A stretch of DNA of 35,484 bases from Planctomycetota bacterium (GTDB taxonomy: Bacteria > Planctomycetota > Planctomycetia > Pirellulales > Pirellulaceae): the NCBI GenBank assembly GCA_029259935.1, contig JAJDEH010000169.1, positions 1 through 35,484 on the forward strand, written 5' to 3'. The position numbers and the translations under genes were made by a program. Below are positions 8,482 to 16,575 of this stretch, in pieces; positions within the stretch are counted from its first letter, which is position 1; every line of letters starts with the position of its first letter. Under the pieces are notes generated by a model. The model was not told the DNA's origin. It did not search any database and was given only the letters and a program-made list of their open reading frames with translations.

Positions 8482-9876
8482 ATGCTTGCTCGCTGTTTGC
8501 CCGTCGCTGCGTTCCTGTTCTCCGTTGGGGCCAGTCACCTCTATTCTGTATCCTGCTGGGCACAGCCGGCAACGACCGTGCAGTTACCCACGTTTGGCGT
8601 GGCGGTTGATGCGGAGGGCGTGCTGAAAGTAAAAACGTTCGTGGATCGCGACGGACGATTAACTGCCGCTCGCCGGGACGCGACCCTGACGAAACTGGCG
8701 GACGATATTCGCGCGCCGTCGAAGATGCGGAAGGTATCGCTGGTCCAACTGGAGCGGGCCGTCCGCAGGCAGGTCGCGCTGGGCAAGTCGCCCGATGAGG
8801 TCATGCGCCATCTGGCCGGCCTGCAGCGAATTCAGTATGTGTTTTACTATCCTGAACGGCGCGACATTGTCATTGCGGGACCGGCCGAAGGTTGGGTTGA
8901 AGATCTTTCCGGTCGAGCGGTTGGCCTTACGACGGGACGTCCGGTGTTGCTGCTGGAAGACTTGATCACCGCGCTGCGGGCCTTTGGTCCGGCGAGCCGT
9001 AGCGGCTTGTTTGTCGGCTGTACGATCAGCCCCGACGCGGACGGTTTGCGACGCTTCAGCGAGTTTCAGCGCACGATTCCGCGCACGATTCCGCAAAACG
9101 GTCGCGACGCCTTCAGCGCGAAAGTCGCCCGCGGCATGCGAGACAGTTTGGGCCAGGCCAACATTCGGGTGTATGGCGTATCGGATCGCACGCATCTCGC
9201 CCAAGTGATGCTGGAAGCCGACTATCGAATGAAACTGATCGGCGTCGGGCTCGAACCGCCTCCGACGAAAATGGCGACGTTCATTGGAATGCTCAAGCGT
9301 CCTCAACACCAAATGCTACAGCGCTGGTGGTTCACCCCCAACTACGATTGCGTCAAGGTCACCGAGGATCACCTGGGAATGGAGCTTGTGGGAGAAGGCG
9401 TGCAACTTCTCGGCGAAGACAAGCTGATCGGCCCGGATGGAAAGTTGGCGGCCAAGGGCGTCAAGGCGAACAAGGCCAGCGAATTGTTCACCAAGGGATT
9501 CACCAAGAAGTACGCCGAGATTTCGGCCCATAGCCCCGTCTTCGCTCAACTTAGAAATATGGTCGATTTATTGGTAGCCGCCGCGTTCATCCGGCAGGAA
9601 GATTATTACGCCGTCGCCGACTGGTCGCTGGGCGTGTTCGCGGATGAAGAGGGGTTGCCGGTGGAGACTTTGCCCGCCCCGAAACACGTCGATTGTGCCA
9701 TCAACGTGCTGTGGAAGGGCAACCGAATGCTGGCCCCCGCGGGTGGTGGCGTTTCGATTCGGGCCGATCTGGCCCTGCAGGCCGAGCGGTTGTTGCCCGA
9801 CAGCGAGGGGACCGTCGCGGACGCCTATCGGCAAATGAAAGGCAAACCGGCGAGTGACCGCTGGTGGTGGGATTAG
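8482..9876 (+). CDS. Exported DUF1598-domain protein
   Basis: This is 464 residues from the ATG at 8482, which has GGAG at 8470-8473. The open frame extends to a GTG at 8449, but the ATG gives a signal peptide (MLARCLPVAAFLFSVGAS..., cleaved near WAQP). The body matches my memory of the planctomycete DUF1598 family. It has FGVAVDAEGVLKVKTF, then LRKVSLVQLE-like text (MRKVSLVQLERAV), then YVFYYPERRDIVIAGPAEGW, then GRPVLLLEDLITALRAFG and FVGCTISPDADGLRR. No enzyme motif is visible. It is probably periplasmic. It follows the VWA gene closely in the same direction, which suggests shared expression. The function is unknown, and the family call comes from recalled consensus, not a search. Confidence 0.8.
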   Translation: MLARCLPVAAFLFSVGASHLYSVSCWAQPATTVQLPTFGVAVDAEGVLKVKTFVDRDGRLTAARRDATLTKLADDIRAPSKMRKVSLVQLERAVRRQVALGKSPDEVMRHLAGLQRIQYVFYYPERRDIVIAGPAEGWVEDLSGRAVGLTTGRPVLLLEDLITALRAFGPASRSGLFVGCTISPDADGLRRFSEFQRTIPRTIPQNGRDAFSAKVARGMRDSLGQANIRVYGVSDRTHLAQVMLEADYRMKLIGVGLEPPPTKMATFIGMLKRPQHQMLQRWWFTPNYDCVKVTEDHLGMELVGEGVQLLGEDKLIGPDGKLAAKGVKANKASELFTKGFTKKYAEISAHSPVFAQLRNMVDLLVAAAFIRQEDYYAVADWSLGVFADEEGLPVETLPAPKHVDCAINVLWKGNRMLAPAGGGVSIRADLALQAERLLPDSEGTVADAYRQMKGKPASDRWWWD

Positions 9877-10045
9877 CCGCGCCGAACTCGGGCGTCCGGG
9901 TCCGGAGAACGCCGTGCAACCGACGTGGCGTCCAATTCTTGCTCCGACCCACCTGTTCTTACGTCTCATTGTCGTAGAATGGCTACATGCTTGGTGCCTG
10001 CCTCGGTGGGTTACCGACAAGTTTCAAGCTACTCCGTGACGCCAC

Positions 10046-12430
10046 ATGACAAAGCCCACCGTTGCTCAGACGTTAATTCGACTGGCCGTATTGTCGGTTG
10101 TAACCCAATTCGTGGGATGCGGAGGGTCGAATGAAAACGAGCCTAGCTTGAATGAGGCTAACCTACCGACTGCCGACGCACTCGCCACGCACCCACGGAT
10201 GATCGACGTCCTAGAGCAAATCAAGAACCGTGCGCCCGCCGAGCATCAGTACTTTGGTCGCGGCCGCCAGCAAGGAATGCGCGAGCGACTTGAACGTCTT
10301 GGCCCCAACGTGGATCCACTTCTGCGATTGGCCAGTCTGAACAGGCTCGGTTATTTCGAGCTGCTCTATGAAGAAAAACCGCACCAAGCCATCGAGACGC
10401 TGAGCGAAGCGTATAGCCAATTGGCGAAGGTCAAGTTTCCCTCCGTGCGCAAAAAGCAGATTGAGTCGAACCGCACACGATTTTTTTTGGGGGTTGCCTA
10501 TCTGAGGCTTGGCGAAACGGAAAACTGCTGTTTGCGCTACAGTGCGGAAAGTTGCATCCTGCCGATCAGGGGAGACGGCGTGCATACGCGTGAAGAAGGA
10601 TCGCGGCAAGCCATCAAATACTTTCTGGAAGTGCTGAACGACACCGCGGACGCGACCGACAAGAACGATGTGATCATGTTTCATGAAGCTTCGCGCTGGC
10701 TGCTGAATGTTGCCTACATGACACTGGGCGAGTACCCCGACAAGATCCCCGAACCGTATCGCATGCCGCCCGAATTTTTCGAGTCGGACATAGAGTTTCC
10801 ACCGTTCGAGAATGTCGCGCCGAAGTTGGGTCTCGACACTTTTAACGCGGCCGGCGGCGCGATTGTCGATGACTTTGATAACGACGAGTATCTGGATATC
10901 TTTGTTTCCACGTCCGACCCGACGCTGAATTGCCGTTTTTTTCGCAACAATCAAGATGGAACCTTTACGGAACGCACGAACGAAGCGGGACTGGCGGGAT
11001 TGTTCGGCGGTTTGAACATGGTTCAAGCCGACTATAACAACGACGGCAACGTGGACGTTTTTATCTTGCGAGGCGCATGGCATGGCGAGCTTGGCCGGCA
11101 TCCGAATTCCTTGTTGCGCAATAACGGAAACGGGACCTTCACCGACGTGGCGTTCGCCGCGGGACTTGGCGAAGTCCACTATCCCACGAAAACGGCCGCC
11201 TGGGCGGACTACGATAATGACGGCGATCTCGACCTCTACGTTGCCAACGAAGCGGAAACCGAAAGAGCAACCGCCGACGGACGCAACCCGGTGCATGCCC
11301 GTTCGCAGCTCTTTCGCAACAACGGCAACGAAACATTTACCGACGTCGCCCTTGAGGCGGGTGTGGGTGTTCTCACCTTTTCCGCTGCCACGGTTTGGGG
11401 AGACTTCAACGAGGATCGGCTGCCCGATTTGTTCATTGCCGGTGTTCCCAAAAGCTTCTTGTTTCAAAATGATGGCGACGGCACGTTCACCGATGTGATC
11501 GAGCGACTGGGGATGAGAGTGCCTGTATCGCCCTTCCCGTCTTGGTTTTGGGACTTTGACAATGACGGTACTTCGGATCTCTATATCAGCAGCAGTTCCG
11601 GCCCCATTGGCGTGCTTGCGTTGAACGCCGTCGCCGATTCGTGGGACGGAAGCGAAGCCGGGAAGGTCCGCCTCGCTCGTGCCGTCAAGAGCCCGACGGG
11701 CAAATCCTTCCAGGCGGAGTTCGAGTTGCCGTCGCTATTGCGTGGCGACGGTGAAGGCGGATTCATTGAAGTCGCTCACGAGCAAGGGTTGACATATCCA
11801 ACCGAACCAATGGGTGCCAATTTTGGCGACTTGAACGGCGACGGCTATCTTGACTTCTATCTCGCCACCGGCGACGTGGCGTACTGGGAATTGCGTCCCA
11901 ACGTAATGTTCCTCAATCAAGGCGGAACAGGATTTGTGAATGTGACCATGTCTGGACGGTTCGGGCATCTGCAAAAGGGACACGGAGTCTGTTTCGCCGA
12001 TATCGACCATGACGGTGACCAGGACATTTACGTGCAAACTGGGGGGCAACTGCCGGGCGATAGATTCAATGACACCCTATTCGAAAATCCGGGCTTTGGT
12101 CATCATTGGATAACGATCAAGCTGGTTGGAAAGGAATCGAATCGATCGGCGATTGGTGCGCGTATTCAAGTTGTCATCGATGAGGATGGAAAACGGCGCT
12201 CGGTCTATCGACATGTGAATAGTGGCGGCAGTTTCGGCTGCAACCCATTGCGTCAGAATATCGGGTTGGGAAACGCGGACAAGATCGTGTCCATCAACAT
12301 CGAATGGCCCACATCCAACACAACTCAATCGTTTTCCAACGTGCGAATGGATCAGATGATCGAAATCGTCGAAGGGGCCAAGGATTTCAAGAAGCTAAAC
12401 GTCAAAACGACCGTCATCGGCGGCAAGTGA
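10046..12430 (+). CDS. FG-GAP/VCBS-repeat lipoprotein with ASPIC/UnbV C-terminus (CRTAC1-like)
   Basis: This is 794 residues. The N-terminus is a lipoprotein-type signal with lipobox-like FVGC (Cys25), followed by Gly/Ser/Asn. Residues about 60-220 look helical and TPR-like (LYEEKPHQAIETLSEAYSQL, FLGVAYLRLGE). From about 270 a beta-propeller of FG-GAP/VCBS repeats carries calcium-loop motifs: DDFDNDEYLDIF, ADYNNDGNVDVF, ADYDNDGDLDLY, GDFNEDRLPDLF, WDFDNDGTSDLY, GDLNGDGYLDFY and ADIDHDGDQDIY. Residues about 685-780 form an ASPIC/UnbV domain (HHWITIKLVG, AIGARIQVVID, IEWPTSN). The architecture matches CRTAC1-family proteins that are abundant in planctomycetes. It is likely anchored to a membrane and calcium-binding. 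Ligand and role are unknown. The WD40 gene follows 68 bases later. Confidence 0.88.
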   Translation: MTKPTVAQTLIRLAVLSVVTQFVGCGGSNENEPSLNEANLPTADALATHPRMIDVLEQIKNRAPAEHQYFGRGRQQGMRERLERLGPNVDPLLRLASLNRLGYFELLYEEKPHQAIETLSEAYSQLAKVKFPSVRKKQIESNRTRFFLGVAYLRLGETENCCLRYSAESCILPIRGDGVHTREEGSRQAIKYFLEVLNDTADATDKNDVIMFHEASRWLLNVAYMTLGEYPDKIPEPYRMPPEFFESDIEFPPFENVAPKLGLDTFNAAGGAIVDDFDNDEYLDIFVSTSDPTLNCRFFRNNQDGTFTERTNEAGLAGLFGGLNMVQADYNNDGNVDVFILRGAWHGELGRHPNSLLRNNGNGTFTDVAFAAGLGEVHYPTKTAAWADYDNDGDLDLYVANEAETERATADGRNPVHARSQLFRNNGNETFTDVALEAGVGVLTFSAATVWGDFNEDRLPDLFIAGVPKSFLFQNDGDGTFTDVIERLGMRVPVSPFPSWFWDFDNDGTSDLYISSSSGPIGVLALNAVADSWDGSEAGKVRLARAVKSPTGKSFQAEFELPSLLRGDGEGGFIEVAHEQGLTYPTEPMGANFGDLNGDGYLDFYLATGDVAYWELRPNVMFLNQGGTGFVNVTMSGRFGHLQKGHGVCFADIDHDGDQDIYVQTGGQLPGDRFNDTLFENPGFGHHWITIKLVGKESNRSAIGARIQVVIDEDGKRRSVYRHVNSGGSFGCNPLRQNIGLGNADKIVSINIEWPTSNTTQSFSNVRMDQMIEIVEGAKDFKKLNVKTTVIGGK

Positions 12431-12498
12431 ATTTGACGGCGGAGACCTTGTGGTGGTACCCTAATCGTATCCCGCCTCCTCACCCCACCCAGCCGCCG

Positions 12499-13491
12499 AT
12501 GAATCTTGACGCCACCAAGACACACGAAATCAAGGCCTATAAGCATCCCAGTCCGCTGATCTCTTGCCGCTTTGATCCGACTGGAGAATACATATTTTTC
12601 GGCGCGCAAGATTATCAGGTTTGGCGGTGGGAGATTGAAACCGGCAAGACCCTGCCGCTCGACACCGACTGCTGGGTTCGCGGCATTGCCTTTGGCGACG
12701 AAGGGAAAACAGTCCTCACCGCGGGCTTCGACGGGCGTCTGATTTGGTGGCCCGTTAGCGGCGAGGCTCTGCAGCCGATTCGCGCCATCGAGGCCCACAA
12801 TGGCTGGGTCCGCGCGGTCGCGGTTAGCCGCGATAATTCACTGGTGGCCACGGTCGGAAACGACAACCTAGTCAAGCTGTGGCGAATGGCGGACGGCCAG
12901 TTGGTTCGTGAGATGAGTGGCCATGAGCGACACGTCTATCACGTCGCATTTCATCCCGACGGCAAGCAGCTTGCCACCGGCGACCTGATGGGGAACCTGT
13001 TTCATTGGGAAGTCGAAACGGGCAAGCTTGCGCGTAAACTGGCCATCGCCGGTCTGCACAAGTACGACAAAACATTTAAGGCTGACATTGGCGGCTTCCG
13101 CGACCTTCGCTTTAGCGACGACGGTAAGTGGCTGGCCTGTGCGGGAATCACTAATGTCACCAATGCCTTTGCCGGAATCGGAAATCCGCTGGTGGAAGTT
13201 TGGGATTGGGAGGCCGGCAAACAAAAGATCGCACACGTATCCAAGGACAAGTTGAAGGGCGTCGCTTGGGGCGTCGCTTTTCATCCCGGCGGTTTTATCG
13301 CCGGGCTATCGGGCGGCGGCGGCGGCGGCTTTCTGCTGTTTTGGAAGCCCGACACGGCGGAAGAATTTCACAAAGTCAAACTGCCCAACATCGCCCGCGA
13401 TATGGATCAGTGCGTCGCCTCGATGCAACTGGCCACCGTCCACTTCGATGGACACTTGCGCCTGCATAAGATGGCGGAGAAGGCCGAGTAA
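12499..13491 (+). CDS. Cytoplasmic WD40-repeat protein
   Basis: This is 330 residues from the ATG at 12499. The frame is open back to 12304, inside the previous gene. A GTG at 12427 overlaps the upstream TGA and could be a coupled start adding 24 residues. The ATG is preferred because the protein then begins with the propeller (ATKTHEIKAYKHPSPLISC). No signal peptide is present. Blades include VRGIAFGDEGKTVLTAGFD, VRAVAVSRDNSLVATVGNDN, VYHVAFHPDGKQLATGD and LRFSDDGKWLACAG, with Trp-Asp-like ends (VKLWR, VEVWDWE). A Gly-rich loop (GGGGGG) sits in a late blade near residue 270. It probably folds as one WD40 propeller acting as a scaffold. It lies just downstream of the FG-GAP lipoprotein, so cotranscription is likely. 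No specific function can be given. Confidence 0.82.
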   Translation: MNLDATKTHEIKAYKHPSPLISCRFDPTGEYIFFGAQDYQVWRWEIETGKTLPLDTDCWVRGIAFGDEGKTVLTAGFDGRLIWWPVSGEALQPIRAIEAHNGWVRAVAVSRDNSLVATVGNDNLVKLWRMADGQLVREMSGHERHVYHVAFHPDGKQLATGDLMGNLFHWEVETGKLARKLAIAGLHKYDKTFKADIGGFRDLRFSDDGKWLACAGITNVTNAFAGIGNPLVEVWDWEAGKQKIAHVSKDKLKGVAWGVAFHPGGFIAGLSGGGGGGFLLFWKPDTAEEFHKVKLPNIARDMDQCVASMQLATVHFDGHLRLHKMAEKAE

Positions 13492-13518
13492 TCGATCCTC
13501 GTTCGCGGCTTGCAATGG

Positions 13519-14541
13519 CTAACGACGATCTCTCGCACGCGGCTCCAAGATTGCCCGGGCGTCGGCGAACACCGGACGATGATCCGATAGTTTCGATGGT
13601 TCCACTTGGTAGTTTTCGAATTTCCAGTCGCGCGGCAGCAAGATCCAATCAATGACGGACCGCGGGTCGGTCGCGTGAAAAGTCTGTCCATCCATGTCGG
13701 GCGGGCTGGTTGGTTTTCGCCGAAACAGGCCGCTGGCGTCCAGCTTGGCAATCGTGTTGTTGCCGTCGCCATCCGCGAGCGAATGCGGAAAACCCGGCGG
13801 ACTGGAATTCAAGTCGCCTGCCAAAAAGACCGGCAGCGGGCTTTCCCGTGCGATGTTTTCGATCATTGCGCTCGAGGCGACACGCAGCGATTCGCTACGA
13901 TGAGAAAGATGGGCTCCGACGACCCGCAGCCTGTGGCCACGCGATTGGATATCGCAAGTGACGCCCCGTTTTTTGCCGGCCAAGACCGTCTCCCACATGC
14001 GATAGCCCGGGAAGTCAATCACCTGGGGATTTTCAATCGGAGACTTGGACAAAATTGCGTTACCGAATCGCCAACGCCAAACGAGCAGGCGAAAATCAAG
14101 ATTCCGCTGCTCGACTCGATGCTCGTAGCCGGCGCGGCGGGCCAGATATTCGGCTTGATTGACGCCTTGGCTCCAGCTTGAATCGAAATCCACTTCATTT
14201 AGCACGACGATGTCGGCGTCGATTTCTCGCAACAAGTCGCCGATCTCGTCGAGCCGCTGGAGACGTTCACCCGCGGATCCGCCTTCATAGTTCGAACTCA
14301 CGGGCCCGCGGCCGTGGGCGATGTTATAGCAGGCGATTCGCAAGGAGCCGGCTGGTTCGCCGCTCGATGCGGATGTGGAACCGTTGACCACCTTGAGGCA
14401 ACGCGCGGGACTGAGGGCGCGGCTCCAAATGTAGGGAACCAGAACAACCGCCAAGGCCACGGCCAGCACTCGCACCCACCATCGTTTTGGCCAGAGCCGT
14501 AATTTCAAGGTGGCACGCTCGCTTCGATATTTCGCGGGCAA
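13519..14541 (-). CDS. Membrane-anchored endonuclease/exonuclease/phosphatase-family protein
   Basis: This is 340 residues from a TTG at 14541. No in-frame ATG or GTG upstream was found, and the TTG gives a basic N-terminus followed by a transmembrane segment at about 22-40 (VRVLAVALAVVLVPYIW). The EEP fold motifs are present in order: ACYNIAHG (Asn73), VVLNEVD (Glu116), GNAILSKS (Asn161), VVGAHLSH (His211), AGDLNSSP (Asp243, Asn245), VIDWILLP (Asp298) and LSDHRPV (Asp320-His321). The metal-binding and catalytic set is therefore complete, and an active phosphodiesterase or phosphatase is likely. The substrate cannot be read from the sequence; DNA, phospholipid and sphingomyelin-type substrates are all known for this superfamily. 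It is the last gene of a minus-strand run after the HAD gene (24-base gap). Confidence 0.85.
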   Translation of the reverse strand: MPAKYRSERATLKLRLWPKRWWVRVLAVALAVVLVPYIWSRALSPARCLKVVNGSTSASSGEPAGSLRIACYNIAHGRGPVSSNYEGGSAGERLQRLDEIGDLLREIDADIVVLNEVDFDSSWSQGVNQAEYLARRAGYEHRVEQRNLDFRLLVWRWRFGNAILSKSPIENPQVIDFPGYRMWETVLAGKKRGVTCDIQSRGHRLRVVGAHLSHRSESLRVASSAMIENIARESPLPVFLAGDLNSSPPGFPHSLADGDGNNTIAKLDASGLFRRKPTSPPDMDGQTFHATDPRSVIDWILLPRDWKFENYQVEPSKLSDHRPVFADARAILEPRARDRR

Positions 14542-14565
14542 TACATCGCTTGCATGATTCGGGCG

Positions 14566-14967
14566 TCAGTCTGCTTCGGCAATCTCAACGACTTTCAAGA
14601 GGATGCTGTAGGCACTGGGAAGCCCTGCTCGGTCGTCGAGCAGAATATTGTAGTACGGCTTGCCGCCATGCCCGAAGGGAACGAAATCGGGCGTCTCATT
14701 GATTCCGTCGTAAGGAATCTGGTACTCGGCCAAGTAGGCGGTCACCACCTCGCGTTTGCCGTCGTACAAATCGGTAAAAACCGTAAGATGAAATCCCAAT
14801 TCCTTGCACCGTTTCAGCAAAGCGACGACATGGGCGTAGCTCCGGTCCTGTTGGTGATAGTCGTACACGGTGTCATCGAAGTCATAGGCAACGATCAGTT
14901 TCCCGTGGCGACGATATTCAGCCAACAGCCGCTCAAAGCAGTTTTCTTCTTCCAGGAAGTGGTCCAT
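14566..14967 (-). CDS. Small HAD-superfamily hydrolase
   Basis: This is 133 residues from the ATG at 14967. The frame is open to 15234, but that part overlaps the DUF1501 gene in another frame and is not real. HAD motif I is YDFDDTVYD (Asp29 and Asp31, nucleophile and acid/base). Motif II is probably LTVFTDL (Thr near 63). Motifs III and IV are GKPYYN (Lys) and LLDDRAGL (two Asp near 113). The protein is very short, so it is a capless C0-type HAD with room only for the core fold. The DFDDT form and GKPYYNILLDDRAGL resemble phage- and nucleotide-related capless HAD phosphatases, so a phosphatase acting on a large or exposed substrate is a reasonable guess. It sits between DUF1501 and EEP genes with short gaps, all on minus. 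Confidence 0.8.
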   Translation of the reverse strand: MDHFLEEENCFERLLAEYRRHGKLIVAYDFDDTVYDYHQQDRSYAHVVALLKRCKELGFHLTVFTDLYDGKREVVTAYLAEYQIPYDGINETPDFVPFGHGGKPYYNILLDDRAGLPSAYSILLKVVEIAEAD

Positions 14968-15011
14968 GGCGACAGGAACGATCTTCACTTGAGGAATGAT
15001 GAGCGAGCAAT

Positions 15012-16409
15012 CTAGAACAGCGATAAGATCGGGTCGCCCTCGTTGAGCAAGTTGAACTTGCGACCTTGCGCGTCTTGAGCGGTCAGGTCTTGAATACCCA
15101 TGGCGTGATAAACCGTCTTGGTGACATCGGCCGGCGTCACCGGCAAATCGCCCGGATACTCGCCAAGCCGATCGCTGGAGCCATAGGTTTGTCCGCCGCG
15201 AATGCCGCCGCCGGCCAGCAAATCGGTAAGACAATGCGTCCAGTGGTCGCGGCCTTGCCCTGTTTTTCCACCGCTACGCGGATCGCCGATCTTGGGCTTG
15301 CGTCCCATTTCACTGGTGACCATCAGCAAAGTATCGTCCAACATGCTCCGCTGCTGAAGATCTTCGATGAGCGCCGAATAGCCGCGATCAAACTCAGGCA
15401 GCAAGTTGTCTTTCAAGCAGGCGAAGTTGGACCCGTGCGTATCCCAACTACCGGCGCTTTTGCACTTCTTGGCCAACGGCGTGCTCGGTCCCACTCCCAG
15501 CCAAAACACAGTTACAAACGGAACACCGGCTTCGACCAATCGCCGTGCCAGCAGCAAACTCATGCCGTTGACCGTTTCACCATACCGCTCGCGCACCTTC
15601 TTGGGTTCGCTTTCAATGTCGAACGCGCGGGTGGTTCGCGATGCGGCCAACAGCGACAACGCGCGCTGTTGCTGGCGGCTCCAAGTGCGTACTGAACTGT
15701 ATTGTTCCAATCCGCGCCGTGCCTGGTCGACCGTTCGCAGCAATTCGTGGCGCGAAGTCAAGCGAGCGGGCGACACCTCGCCTTGCAGCTTCAAGGCCGG
15801 CGCGTGAAACTCAAGCGGTGCCTTGCTCGAACCGTTGATGTACAACGGGTCGTGTTCCACACCCAGTCTGGCGGCGAATTGGCCGGGACGAGTATACGGC
15901 TTGCGGCTGGGCATGTGCGGTAGGCTAATGGCGTTCGGCAGAAACTCGTGAGGCGAGTGTTTCGACGCTACCACGGAACCCATGAACGGCCAGTCGTCGG
16001 GAAACGGCGTTCGATTGTTGCCCAACGTGCGAAACGTCGTGTCCGGCACGTGACCCGTCAAGTTGTAATAGTATCCAGCATGGTGGTCGTTGGTATTGAC
16101 CGTGCCACCGACGGAATTGACTAACGCCAAATGATGTGCTTGCTGGGCCAGCATCGGCAAATGCTCGCACAGCCGGACGCCTGGGGCGGAGGTTTCGATC
16201 GGCTGAAACGGTCCGCGATATTCGGCTGGCGCCTTGGGCTTCATGTCCCACGTATCTATGTGCGATGCACCGCCACATAGGAAAAACAAAATCGTCGACT
16301 TCGCGCGTCCGGGCGCGCGGCTCGGTCGAGGCGCGGCCACCGCCGGTCCGCCGAATTGAAAACCGGCGAAGCCGACACCCGATGCTACAAGAAACGTTCG
16401 TCGGTTCAT
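15012..16409 (-). CDS. DUF1501 protein with Tat signal
   Basis: This is 465 residues from the ATG at 16409, which starts exactly at a twin-arginine signal (MNRRTFLVASGVGFAGF). An ATG at 16439 would add 10 residues and cannot be excluded. The body has the DUF1501 hallmarks: ILFFLCGGASHIDTWDMKP, AEYRGPFQPIETSAPGVRLCEHLP, GGTVNTNDHHAGYYYNLTGH, SLLLARRLVEAGVPFVTVFW and WDTHGSNF. It ends with MVTSEMGRKPKIGDP and GRDHWTHCL, where conserved Asp, His and Arg residues look like an alkaline-phosphatase/sulfatase-type metal site. The family is common in planctomycetes and is usually next to a DUF1549/DUF1553 gene. Here it is not: neighbours are a HAD hydrolase and an EEP protein. It is probably exported folded, with function unproven. 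Confidence 0.9.
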   Translation of the reverse strand: MNRRTFLVASGVGFAGFQFGGPAVAAPRPSRAPGRAKSTILFFLCGGASHIDTWDMKPKAPAEYRGPFQPIETSAPGVRLCEHLPMLAQQAHHLALVNSVGGTVNTNDHHAGYYYNLTGHVPDTTFRTLGNNRTPFPDDWPFMGSVVASKHSPHEFLPNAISLPHMPSRKPYTRPGQFAARLGVEHDPLYINGSSKAPLEFHAPALKLQGEVSPARLTSRHELLRTVDQARRGLEQYSSVRTWSRQQQRALSLLAASRTTRAFDIESEPKKVRERYGETVNGMSLLLARRLVEAGVPFVTVFWLGVGPSTPLAKKCKSAGSWDTHGSNFACLKDNLLPEFDRGYSALIEDLQQRSMLDDTLLMVTSEMGRKPKIGDPRSGGKTGQGRDHWTHCLTDLLAGGGIRGGQTYGSSDRLGEYPGDLPVTPADVTKTVYHAMGIQDLTAQDAQGRKFNLLNEGDPILSLF

Positions 16410-16575
16410 GCCGACGGATGATACGGAGGAAGGTGACATTTTTTGAGGAAGCCAGGGAGTGCGGAGAACGATCAACGTCGGTTGATATGATAGTCGATCC
16501 GCGCGGAAATCACGAGACCTTGGCTTGGCCGATCGTGCCCGATGTCAGCGTGGCCCGGAATCGGAGGCCGAAGCT

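Noticed and set aside
10211..11467. 418-residue open frame on minus, opposite the FG-GAP gene
   Set aside because: It is entirely antisense to a gene with seven clear calcium-loop motifs; its translation has no family resemblance. High GC third positions keep this frame open by chance.
14968..15234. N-terminal extension of the HAD frame
   Set aside because: It overlaps the DUF1501 gene in another frame, is Arg-rich and has no homology; the ATG at 14967 fits the HAD core.
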